Of a stretch of 64,000 nucleotides of DNA, positions 37,685 through 48,067 are shown one piece after another (within the stretch, counting starts at the first letter, position 1; each line of letters begins with the position of its first letter). The notes under the pieces are model-generated. The model searched no databases, was not told the origin of the DNA, and worked only from the letters and a program-made list of their open reading frames with translations. This DNA is from Apoda limacodes (Eukaryota > Arthropoda > Insecta > Lepidoptera > Limacodidae). The translations under genes were made by a program, and so were the position numbers. Location: NCBI GenBank assembly GCA_946406115.1, contig OX291553.1, positions 5,001 through 69,000 of the forward strand. The letters are read 5' to 3'.

Positions 37685-40577
37685 AGGAAAGCGGTGAAAT
37701 CACGCAGTTCACACATGAGGAACTTCAAGAGGTCTTCTCGAAGATGAACCCCAACAAAGCTCCAGGCATCGACGGACTAACCTCTGACATTGTAGATTTC
37801 TAGGAGGAACCTGAGATCCTCCTAGAAATCTACAATAAATGCCTGCAACTAGGAGCATTTCCGAAGGCCTGGAAATACGCTAAAATAAAAGTAATTCCAA
37901 AACCAGGGAAACCCGACTACCAGACAGCCAAAGCCTACAGACCAATAGGACTATTACCGGTGCTAGGTAAAATACTAGAGAAACTGTTTGCAAACCGGGT
38001 CCTATAGAAACTAGGCAACAAAGAGAAGCTAAGTGCAAGGCAATATGGTTTCCTCCCGCAAAGGAGCACAGAAGACGCCCTCTACGATGCTACAGATGTA
38101 ATAAGGAAGGCACTTACTGAGAAACTCTTAGTAGTCGCAGTATCGCTGGATATTGAGGGGGCGTTTGACAACGCGTGGTGGCCAGCCATCCTCGATGAGT
38201 TACGAAAAAGAAGAGTTGAAAAGCCGCTACACAAATTAATCCGAAGCTATCTCTCAGAGAGGAATATAGAAATAACATACGCGGGAGCAACAGTCACGAA
38301 GCCGACAAGCAAAGGCTGCATTCAAGGCTCTACATGTGGACCACTACTCTGGAATGTTCTTCTGGATTCTCTGCTACAAGGCGCGGACAACATGCCAATC
38401 CACATGCAGGCCTTTGCGGATGACATACTAGTCATAGCAACAGGGAAAACGGGACACGAAGTTGAGGAGAAACTCAACCCAGCTCTCAAGGCAATTTCAG
38501 AATGGGGAACGAAGAACAAACTCAATTTTGCAGCCCATAAAACCCAGGCGATCCTGATCACAAAGAAGCTCAAATTTCAAAAACCTAGAATTTAATGAAA
38601 GAATCTGAGGTCCAACTTTCCGATTCACTCAAGATCTTAGGACTTACAATTGATAAAAATCTAAACTTCATGACCCACATGGACGAAGTGACCAAGAAAG
38701 CTGTCAACATATACAAATCCGTCAGCAGAACAGCCAGGGCACAGTGGGGACTGAACTCGGAGATAATAAGGATAATATATGGAGCAGTCATCGAACCCAT
38801 TGTACTGTACGCCAGCAACGTTTGGGGACTAGTCGCAAGCAGAGTTCAAATCAAGGAGAAACTGAACAGGATTGGCAGACTCTTCACCATAATGGTTGCA
38901 AAAGCTCACCGTACCACATCTCTGACTTCAAGCCAAATCCTGTCCAGAACTCTTCCACTAGACCTACGAGCAATGGAGAACAGAAGTCTCTATATGACTA
39001 AAAGAGGAAAGCCGATCTCGGAGCTGCCGGACAGACAGCTCGAAGCTCCAGTAAGCCCCTTTAACCTTCCGCACCCTGCCCTCCGGAAGTCCATCACCTT
39101 CAGCCACATCAACGGGGAAAACGACCTCAAAAGCATTGATCCTAATCTTCCACAGATTTTTACTGATGGGAGCAAGATCGAAGGCAAGGTAGGAGGCGCT
39201 GTCACCTATTGGCAACGAGGCAAAGAGCTGGGTAAAGCAAAATTTTCACTGGGCGACTGCTGCAGCGTTTTTCAAGCAGAAATGGTTGCAATATGCCGGG
39301 CGGTCAAGCTAATGCACTCGAATAAAATTCTTAGGAAAGCTGCCATACTGAGCGATTCACGATCTGCACTAGAGTGCCTTGCCAACCCGAGCAGCTTAAA
39401 CCCAATCGCCAACAAAATAAGAACCGAATTGGCAGATTTAAGAGCGAAAGGTGGAGAGGCCAATTTCTATTGGGTCAAGGCACATCACAACATCACCGGG
39501 AACGAGAGAGCAGACGAATTGGCAAAAGAGGCGGCGCTAAAACTTAAAACTGCACACGCATACGAAGCATTCCCTCTATCGTTCGCGAAGCGCCTCATCA
39601 GACACACAACCGTTGAAAATTGGCAAAAACGATACACCGACAATTCAACGGGGAGCGTCACCAAGATTTTCCTACCAACGGTCGAGACAGCCTACAAAAT
39701 ATTAAAGAAGATCGATATCGACAACTGCTTGGCACAACTGCTTACCGGTCACGGAGGCTTTAGATCCTACCTCTTCAAAAGGGGTTTGGCAGGCTCACCA
39801 TTTTGCACTTGCAATGATAGTACGGAAGAAACTGTCACTCACATTGTAGCCGAATGTCCTAAGTACCAAATCCAAAGATACGATTGCGAGTGCAAAATGG
39901 ACCAAGAAATCGAAATAGGTAGCTTGCAGGGTATTATTGAGGACGATCGTTGCCGAGACATATTCATTGCTTTTGCAAGAGGCGTTGTTAGATTGGCAGG
40001 TAGGGCCAATGGCGCAAAATACTGAAACTGCGTTGGTTGTTCTTTCCTGTGATAAAATAGCAATAGCTACAAATATAATCTAAATATTAAGTAACTTTGA
40101 AAAGGAAGCCATGTCACAAATTAATTAACGTCCCTAAATTTTGTCAATCAATTTTGTTATTAAAATATTTATTAAAAAAAAAAAAACTGTAATGTATGTA
40201 ATAGCTTTAAGTTCTTAGAGTTGTAAATCACTAGTAGTGCTAGTAATAACTGTACATATATATAATATAAAACAAAAATAAAAATAAAAAAAAAAACACA
40301 AACAAGAGAAAAAGATGATAAAAAGATATAAAATACTATAATATTAAAAAAAAAAAAAAACTTTGATTTTCATAATATTCGATGTAAATAGCATATCCAT
40401 ATCTTACGAACTGTTACATTTTTCTTACATTCCTTACAAAACAGAGTTGCACCAGGAAATAAAACATAAAACAAGGTTTAGTTAATTAAAAAAAAAAAAG
40501 AAAATTGAACCAAATGTTGCAACAACAATAGCAACAATATTCACCTGTCTTTTATTTAAAAAAAAAAAAAAAAAAAA
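37685..40577 (+). mobile_element. 5'-truncated, decayed TRAS-like element (copy T5)
   Basis: It starts within the reverse-transcriptase domain after telomeric repeats and ends in poly(A) at about 40558-40577 joined to CCTAACC. The 3' UTR is longer (about 530 bases) and AT-rich with internal A-runs. It keeps the TGTTGC/GCAACA hairpin but lacks the GGAGGGG fold seen in T1-T4. Confidence 0.85.
37686..40025 (+). pseudogene. TRAS-like ORF2 pseudogene: reverse transcriptase and RNase H
   Basis: The translated frame matches T1 from the KAPGIDGLTSDI block on. TAG stops interrupt it at 37801-37803 and 38005-38007. A frameshift near 38590 moves it to the frame that stays open from 38595 to 40025. The catalytic AFADDILV and the RNase H motifs FTDGSK, FQAEM, SDSRSA and GNERAD are still readable, as is the C-terminal FCTCNDSTEETVTHIVAEC motif. 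The protein cannot be made whole; the insertion is older than T1-T3. Confidence 0.88.
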
Positions 40578-40605
40578 CCTAACCTAACCTAACCTAACCT
40601 AACCC
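40578..40605. repeat. telomeric (CCTAA)n
   Basis: Five CCTAA units between T5 and T6. Confidence 0.9.
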
Positions 40606-43340
40606 AAACAATGCAGGTGGTGGAACGAAGAACTGACTCAAAGCAAAAAACAGCTCATAAAATTGCGCCGAAAAATAAAACACGCACACGACACCAGACG
40701 CATAGTGCTAATTGAGCGGTACCAGGAAGCCAAATCCAGCTATAAAGAACTCATCGAGTCTTCAATAACTAATAGCTGGAAGGAATACTGTTCAAATCAA
40801 GACAGAGAGACTATGTGGCAACGGGTATACCGTGTTATTAAAAACTGCAGTGTAAAAGAAGGCGACAAGCTGCTCCGATCACCTCATGACGCTGACGAAA
40901 TCATGAGTCCAAAGGATTCAGCGCTGCTCTTGTCGGAAGTGTTCTATCCTGCTGACGATCCCAGAACAGACACCGAAGAGCATAGGAAGCTTAGACATGA
41001 AGCACGAAAAGGAACAGACGAATTACTACCGGAAAACACACAGGCTTTTACCCACGAGGAGCTCCGGGCTGTGTTTGCCAGGATGAATCCAAATAAGGCA
41101 CCGGGAGTTGACGGGTTCACTTCCGATATTTGTGAGAGGGCATATAAAGCAGCCCCAGACACTATGCTGGCCATATACAACAAGTGTTTAGAATATGGTC
41201 ACTTCCCCAAAATCTGGAAACACGCAAGAGTCAAAATAATACCCAAGCCAGGCAAAACGGACTATCAGGTTGCTAAATCTTATAGACCTATTGGACTACT
41301 TCCTGTACTTGGTAAAGTTCTGGAGAAACTCTTTGCCAATCGAATCCTATGGGAAATGGGAAACAAAGAGAAGATCAGCCCCAGACAGTACGGATTTTTG
41401 CCCCAGAGAAGCACAGAAGATGCCTTGTACGATGCAACTGGTCAGAGAAGCGGTGAGTCAAAAATTGATGACGGTCTTGGTTTCACTTGACATCAAAGGG
41501 GGCCTTTGATAACGCTTGGTGGCCAGCAATATTGAAGGAGCTAAGCTTAAAGAAGGTGGATCCACACATATTTAACTTAGTCAAAAGCTATTTATCGGAA
41601 AGGAGCATAGAACTAACGTACGCCGGAGCCACTACCGAGAGAACAACCGACAAAGGATGTATACAAGGCTCCACCTGCGGTCCGCTATTATGGAATATTC
41701 TGCTCGACTCCCTGCTACGTTTGGCAGACGACATGCCGGTTCACGTCCAGGCCTTCGCTGACGACATATTGCTCATAGCCACTGGCAGAACGGGTCGCGA
41801 AATTGAGGAAAAATTAAACCCAGCACTTAATAGCATTGTCAAATGGGGTGAGAGCCGCAAACTCAAATTTGCGGCCCATAAAACACAAGCAATACTAATA
41901 ACTAAAAAACTGAAATACACCAAACCACAGTTAGTGCTTAACAACACCCCAATAGATCTCCAAGATACCATTAAAGTGCTGGGGTTAACTATAGACAGAA
42001 ACCTCAATTTTCTGGCACATATCGACGAAACCACTACTAAAGCAGTAAAAATTTACAAATCTGTAAGTCGAACTGCAAGAGCTCAATGGGGCCTGAATCC
42101 CGACATCGTCCGAATAATCTACGGAGCAGTCATTGAGCCTACAATACTGTACGGCTCAAACGTCTGGGGACACGTGGCTGACAAAAAGCAAATCAGGGAC
42201 AGGCTAGAAAGAATAGGCAGGCTATTCACAAACCTGATCACCAAAGCCCATCGCACAACCTCCTTTAACTCCGGATCCATCCTGGCAAGAACCATCCCCC
42301 TGGACCTAAGGGCAGCAGAACAAAAGAAGCTCTACGAAACAAAAAGAGGGAAACCCTTACCGGAACTCCCAAGCAGAGTTTTAGAAAATAAAATAAGCCC
42401 CTTCACGCTACCACATCCCGCTCTTCGGAATTCAATCAGTTTCCAATTAATCAGCGAACAGCTTGACATGTACAGAATGAATTCTAACGAACCTAAAATA
42501 TTTACGGATGGCAGCAAGATAGAAGGCAAGGTTGGGGGAGCTGTTTCGTACTGGAGCAATGATCGTGAAATAGGTAAAGCAAAGTTCTCCCTCGCAAGTT
42601 ACTGCAGCGTTTTCCAAGCCGAAATGGCTGCAATTTATAGAGCCACTAAACTCATGAACTCCAAAAGAGCTTTTGAGAATTCAAAAATCTTTAGTGATTC
42701 CAGATCCGCATTGGAATGCCTCGCTGACCCGAACAGTCTTAATCCGATAGCCCTAAAGATAAAAACGGAATTAAACAAATTAGTCGAAAAGGGAGGAAGC
42801 GCACAATTTTATTGGGTAAAGGCTCACACCAACACACACAAGGAAGCCGCGCTGAAATCGAAAACTAGCCATGCTTATGACGCCTACCCTCTCTCGTACG
42901 CGAAGCACCTCATCAGGAACGACACTATAGAAAAATGGCAAAAAAGGTATGAGGAGTCTGCAGCAGGAAACGTCACCAAGATTTTCTTTCCTAAAGTGCA
43001 AGAAGCACACAAAATATTGAAGAAAATTAAACTAGAAAACTGGCTTGCACAGCTTTTTACAGGCCACGGAGGATTTAGGTCCTATTTGTATAAAAGAGGC
43101 ATAGCACAATCTCCGTATTGCACTTGTGACGGTCAAACCGAGGAAACTGTCTTACACATTCGAATCGAATGTCCAAAGTTTGCAAAAGACAGGTACGAGT
43201 GCGACTGCAACATGGACATTAATATTAATCCACTACATTTACCGGCAATACTCGAGGACGATCGCTATCGATACGTGTTTCTCGCTTACGCAAAAACAGT
43301 GGTCAGAACTGTGGGCAAAGCCAATGGTGCAAAATACTAA
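40606..43340 (+). pseudogene. TRAS-like ORF2 pseudogene of T6
   Basis: The reading frame is broken twice, near 41445 and in the G-run at about 41505, inside the block leading to AFDNAWWPAI. The rest (41487-43340) is open. FADD is present. In RNase H the GNERAD segment with the last catalytic Asp is deleted (KAHTNT runs straight into HKEAALK), so RNase H would be inactive even if the frame were whole. The C-terminal YCTCDGQTEETVLHI motif is kept. It is close to T1 in sequence. Confidence 0.87.
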
Positions 43341-43555
43341 TCGCGATTCATAATCATTAGTTTATAAAGATATATTGTACTTAGTAATAATGTTCCATTG
43401 TATTTAGTATTAATGAAAATATATATATATATATATAGAAAAAAAAAAAAAAATTATAGTACAAAAAAATATATAAATACAAAAAAAAAAATACACTTTT
43501 AATTTCATGGTAAATTTCCTAAGTTTTTGTGTGATTTTTGAAAAAAAAAAAAAAA
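40606..43555 (+). mobile_element. 5'-truncated, decayed TRAS-like element (copy T6)
   Basis: It starts between endonuclease and reverse transcriptase, like T2, and ends in an A-run at about 43541-43555. No CCTAA follows; the next element begins directly. The 3' UTR has several A-runs and no recognisable GGAGGGG fold. Confidence 0.82.
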
Positions 43556-43936
43556 ATCAGGGTTGTACTTTTTCGGATCTCTCTGAGCGTAAATAGACTG
43601 GTCATTTAGAGACCTATCCAACGAGCCCAAACTCGGCTAGTTTCTATTAAGTAAGCACGATTTTAGACATTTTGGCGACCATATTGGACGCCATATTGAA
43701 AAATTAAAATCGCGATTTTCAACATTGTATTCGGCTTGACCAGGGGTCCTCAATAAGACGCACAGGTTAACTCTACATAGAGTTAATAGTTTTTATTATT
43801 GTTTTTGACGCATACTAGATAGAGCTTACTCTTCGAAGTATCAAAACTTTAGTTTTATATTTTTACACTTTATCTCATTTGTTATATTTATATTGACTTG
43901 TTTAAAACTTTTACAAATTGTCAAAATTTTGATTAA
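43556..43936 (+). promoter_or_regulatory. T7 5' UTR fragment
   Basis: It carries one pair of CCAT cores 12 bases apart (43678 ACCAT, 43690 GCCAT) in the ATTGGACGCCATATTG context, matching the paired sites of the T1 leader. Confidence 0.5.
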
Positions 43937-45388
43937 TTGACGCGTACCTCCAAAATGGCTACGTTCCGTACACCGCACAAAAAATCTGGCGATGACAATG
44001 AAGTCCTAAAATCGCCTCCGAAAACTGTAACTCTCACATCAAAAGTGAGAAAAAGCATTGGAGAATGGGAAGCAGCGGGCACGGACCCGCCTTCTACATC
44101 CCCACTAACAAGTAAGACAGCGCAGGCAGGACCTGCAAAAGTTATAGTTATGAAAATTTTGTCGCAAGATAATGAAGAGGTAAAGAAATTGACAACGGAA
44201 ATTAGCAAATCACCAAAGCTCTACCCCGATAAAACAGCAGAGGCAAGGGCCTGTTTAAATAAAGCAAAACAACATTTGCTAAACTTAAGAAATTTGAGGA
44301 CGGACATCAAAAACGGTGTTACGGAAGCGATAGAACGCATGTACCAGTTAGTTAAAGAACTGGAAATAACTGTAAAAGGAAAGAAGGAGAAAAACGGTAA
44401 AGAAGAATTAGGCGAAAAACCGACTATTATTCGAACCGACGTCGTGGACCAGAACTCCATCCTCCTTGCCCATCTACAAGAACATTCAAAACAGATGGAA
44501 CTTAATAATAAGAAGATGGAAGAACTGAAACAGGCAATGGATATGCAAAAAGAAGTACTCGAAAAAACCACACGGGCAACCTACTCCAGCGTAGTAGCAG
44601 GCCAAACAAAGAAAGTAGTAACAGAAAAAGCTGCCCTGCACTCAGTAATCATTTCATCAGAAGATGAGCAGGAGAGCGGAGAAGAGGTCCTTGGCAAGGT
44701 CAGAGAAGCCATAGACGCAAAAGAGGGCTGGATAAGAGTGGAAAAAGTGCGGAAAGCAAGAGACAGAAAGATAATCATGAGCTGCAGAACCGAAGAGGAA
44801 AGGAGCAAGATTAAAGAGAGATTAGAAAGTTCCGGGAAACGTCTCGTCTGTGAAGAGGTTACGAATAAACATCCTCTTTTAATCCTGAAGGATGTCCTCG
44901 TAGTTCATAATGACTCTGACATTCTCAAAGCTATAAGAAATCAAAATCGGGCTCTATTCCACGGTCTTGACTCTAAAGACGATCGGGTTGTTATTAAATA
45001 CAGGAGAAAAGCAAGAAATCAACTTACTTGCCATATTGTAATAAGTACCTCCCCGGCCGTTTGGAAAAGAGCAACAACAGTAGAGACCCTGCATATAGAC
45101 CTTCAGCAAATCCATGTGGAGGACCAATCGCCGTTAGTTCAATGCACTAGGTGTCTGGGCTACGGTCATTCGAAACGCTTCTGCAAGGAGAATACTGACC
45201 TTTGCAGCCACTGTGGGGGCCCACATCTGCGAACCGAATGTGCAGATTGGCTGGCAGGCGCATCCCCTTCTTGCAAGAACTGCGTGATAGCAAAATGCGA
45301 CCAGAATAACCATAATGCATTTAGCAAGACATGCCCGGTACGTAAGAGATGGGACACGCTGGCTAGGTCCTCGGTCGCTTATTGCTAA
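43937..45388 (+). CDS. TRAS-like ORF1, gag-like protein (483 aa)
   Basis: It is a shorter, diverged counterpart of the T1 ORF1, lacking much of the helical middle part. Residues about 70-220 are helical and Lys/Glu-rich. The C-terminal knuckles are CTRCLGYGHSKRFC, CSHCGGPHLRTEC and a long CKNCVIAKCDQNNHNAFSKTC (about 398-470). The ending Tyr-Cys-TAA lies in TGCTAAAG, the same junction as in T1. ORF2 is open in the +1 frame across it. The frame is intact and the ATG at 43955 (Met-Ala-Thr) or an upstream non-ATG codon could start it; the ATG is preferable. Confidence 0.82.
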   Translation: MTRTSKMATFRTPHKKSGDDNEVLKSPPKTVTLTSKVRKSIGEWEAAGTDPPSTSPLTSKTAQAGPAKVIVMKILSQDNEEVKKLTTEISKSPKLYPDKTAEARACLNKAKQHLLNLRNLRTDIKNGVTEAIERMYQLVKELEITVKGKKEKNGKEELGEKPTIIRTDVVDQNSILLAHLQEHSKQMELNNKKMEELKQAMDMQKEVLEKTTRATYSSVVAGQTKKVVTEKAALHSVIISSEDEQESGEEVLGKVREAIDAKEGWIRVEKVRKARDRKIIMSCRTEEERSKIKERLESSGKRLVCEEVTNKHPLLILKDVLVVHNDSDILKAIRNQNRALFHGLDSKDDRVVIKYRRKARNQLTCHIVISTSPAVWKRATTVETLHIDLQQIHVEDQSPLVQCTRCLGYGHSKRFCKENTDLCSHCGGPHLRTECADWLAGASPSCKNCVIAKCDQNNHNAFSKTCPVRKRWDTLARSSVAYC

Positions 45389-46878
45389 AGGCGCCAAAGA
45401 CAGAACCAACTCTTATTGCGTACTACAAGCTAACTTGCAAAGAAAGAGATTGGCCACTGACGAGATTATGTTGGAGGGGAAAAAACGAGGTGCGTCCATA
45501 GCACTTATGCAGGAACCATATGTAGGCGGAGGAAAAATAATGAAGGACTATCAAGGGGCTAGAGTCTTCCAGAGTACTGGTGAGGGTACGGTCAAAGCGG
45601 CAGTTGTGGTCTTTGATCCTAATATTGACATCATCCAGTACCCACAGCTTACAACATCCAACATAGTTGTAGTAGGAGCCAAAACCAGTGCATGGAGAGT
45701 CACGCTAGTGTCCTTCTATTTTGAGCCAGATCAGCCTCTCGGCCCATATCTTAGACGCCTAAAGAAAATAGAGGAAGCGACAGAATCAAAGTGGATGCTA
45801 ATTGGAGGTGATGCCAATGCTAAAAATACCTGGTGGGGTGGAGGAAAAACCGACAAAAGAGGAGAAGACCTGTTGGGTGCTCTGGAGGAGATGGAACTAC
45901 AAGTACTGAACTCCAGTGATAAACCGACATTCGATACGATAAGGGGTGGCCGACGCTTTTGCAGTAATGTGGACATTACTGCTTGTACGCCCGACTTGCT
46001 GGATCGTATAGAACAGTGGGAGATTGATGGTAGTTTGACTAGCTCGGATCACAATGGTATACTTCTTAAAATATTACTACACAAATCACAAGGTACCAGC
46101 ATAACCCGTACCACTAGATTGTACAACACCAAAAAGGCTAATTGGACTACATTTCATGAGAAACTAAGCCAATTAACAAAAGCACACAATATCACCACAG
46201 GAAAAATAACAAGTATCACTAACACAAAGCAATTAGATAAAACCTTAAAAGAATATATGGACATAATAACTGAATCCTGCACAGAAAACATACCAAAAAA
46301 AAAAATACACAAACACTTAACTTACCATGGTGGTCCGAGCAACTAAAACAGCTTAAGAAGGAAGTTGGCACTCGGAAAAATAGGATCAGTCGCGCAGCCC
46401 CCATCCGTCGAGCAAAAGTGGTTGAAGAGTACCTGCAAAAGAAAGAAGAATATGAGTTAGAGGCAAAAAAGGCCCAGGTAAACAGCTGGAAGCAGTTCTG
46501 TGAAAAACAGGATCGTGAAAGTGTATGGGACGGTATCTACAGGGTTATCGGAAGGACAAGGAAGAGGGAAGAGGATCAACCATTGGAAAAGAATGGGCAG
46601 ACACTAGACAGTAAGGGTTCGGTGCAGATGTTGGCGGAAACCTTTTATCCTGAAGATAGAATAGATGAGGACAATGACGAACACTTCTCTATCAGAGAAG
46701 CGGCAGAGAAAGTCAATACGCAGCATGAAACTAACGAACAAAAGGACCCACCGTTTAATTTGACCGAACTGTACATGGCTACAGATTCGTTTAATCCTAA
46801 AAAGGCGCCTGGGTCAGATGGTTTCACCGCGGATATTTGTGCCAATGTCATCCGAAACGATCCGAAGCTTTTCCTAGC
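45387..46878 (+). pseudogene. TRAS-like ORF2, N-terminal part, frameshifted and 3'-truncated
   Basis: The endonuclease is clear: LQANLQRKRLATDE, MQEPYVGG, IGGDANAK, CSNVDITA and TSSDHNGI. Its frame is shared with ORF1 through the junction. An A-run at about 46291-46302 shifts the frame, after which the linker and the first reverse-transcriptase block (KAPGSDGFTADIC, to about 46850) continue. Sequence ends at LFLA and merges into A-runs; the rest of reverse transcriptase and RNase H are gone. Of the copies here it most resembles classical TRAS at the endonuclease N-terminus, by my reading. Confidence 0.85.
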
Positions 46879-47116
46879 AAAAAAAAAAAAAAAAAAATAA
46901 TAAGAAAAAAATAAAAAAAAAAAATTTAAAAAAAAAAAAAAAAAAACATTACTATATACTAAGTTAAAATTAACGTAAACACAACAATTAAAACAATAAA
47001 TATAACGCACTGCACGCCAATTAAATAATGAAATCAAAATCAATAAATAACCTAAAAAAGAGCATGGACGAAATGTCTATGGAAAACTAGTTTTCTTTTA
47101 ATAAAAAAAAAAAAAA
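46879..47116 (+). other. AT-rich 3' tail module (third copy), fused to T7
   Basis: After A-rich sequence (46879-46946) the bases from ATTACTATATAC to AAAACTAGTTTTC and poly(A) (47103-47116) match the tails of V1 (32602-32902) and V2 (49699-49952), with an internal deletion. Near the end, CATGGAC/GTCTATG and the palindrome GAAAACTAGTTTTC form two hairpins. CCTAACC follows the poly(A). Confidence 0.75.
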
Positions 47117-47132
47117 CCTAACCTAACCAAAC
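47117..47132. repeat. telomeric remnant
   Basis: CCTAACCTAACC and a CCAAACCC variant between the T7 fusion and V2. Confidence 0.8.
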
Positions 47133-48067
47133 CCACTTCATCACAAACGGTGCAGAACACAGCGACTGTCCATCAAACTTCCTCAACGGTACTCCACACC
47201 CAAACCCAACAAAGGGATAATAACCAGAAAACTCTCAAACAGACAGCCAGTGCAGTTGCACAATCAATAGTTGACAAGATAAGAAAAACCATGAACAACC
47301 CTGTCTTCTCAGTTGCAGGAAGGAACATCACACTAACCACTCCACCACCAACGGCGCAGGGCACCACCACAGCCCATCAAACAATCTCCACCTTACCCGA
47401 TACCCAATCTACAGACACTCCTAGAGAGTGGCGAGACTGGGAGCCCAGGAATCAAAATAAAAGGAGTGGTTCTATTCATGAACTGCAACTCTGAAAAACT
47501 TGGAATAAGTTTTTGCCAAACAACATCATCAAAGGGAGTCGCCATCTCACCGGGCCTGGCAAAACTTAAAAACAATGACACCAACAAAACAAACATCAAA
47601 AAACGACTATATGACGAATTACCCGACATAGTCATAACAAATCAAGTCTGCAAAATCCTTCGAGTACAGAACAAAACAATAGTACTACTCGAAGCACACA
47701 ATGAAACTGACCAATTTCAAAAAGCCTGTGCTTTACTAACCGAATTGAGTGAATCCAAAGATACCTTCACCCCACGGAAAATAAGCATAGACTCCATGAC
47801 CGTCAGTTTCATTAAAGGCCACACGAAAAACTATGTTGGATGCATCTAAGCCTCACATTACCATGAGATCGTCATATACGAGGACAGGGGAGAAAATCTA
47901 AACCATCTAAAGCCTCCAAACCCGTCCCGCACACAACCAACAGACTGCTGGGGGCACCCAGTAGACGACACCACAAGCGGCTCAGAAAGACTCCAGGTAA
48001 AGGAAACCATAGCCGCTCAGGGAACGTCGAAGGGCCCCACACCAAAGACAAAGAACACCAAAAAACT
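47133..48067 (+). pseudogene. decayed virus-like coding sequence upstream of helicase
   Basis: Coding-like frames run from 47150 to about 47420 and, in another frame, to 47849 (KGVVLFMNCNSEK onward). A third frame leads toward the helicase. The breaks suggest frameshifts in one former reading frame. I do not recognise the domain. Its position before the helicase would fit the middle of a replicase polyprotein, but that is inference. Confidence 0.5.

Larger units (their letters stand above)
43556..46878 (+). mobile_element. 3'-truncated TRAS-like element (copy T7) fused to a foreign tail
   Basis: It keeps a short 5' UTR, complete ORF1 and the first part of ORF2, but stops at TTCCTAGC and runs into an A-rich tract followed by the tail of the virus-like elements. 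The loss is at the 3' end, opposite to normal LINE truncation, which points to RNA-level or template-switch fusion. Confidence 0.8.
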
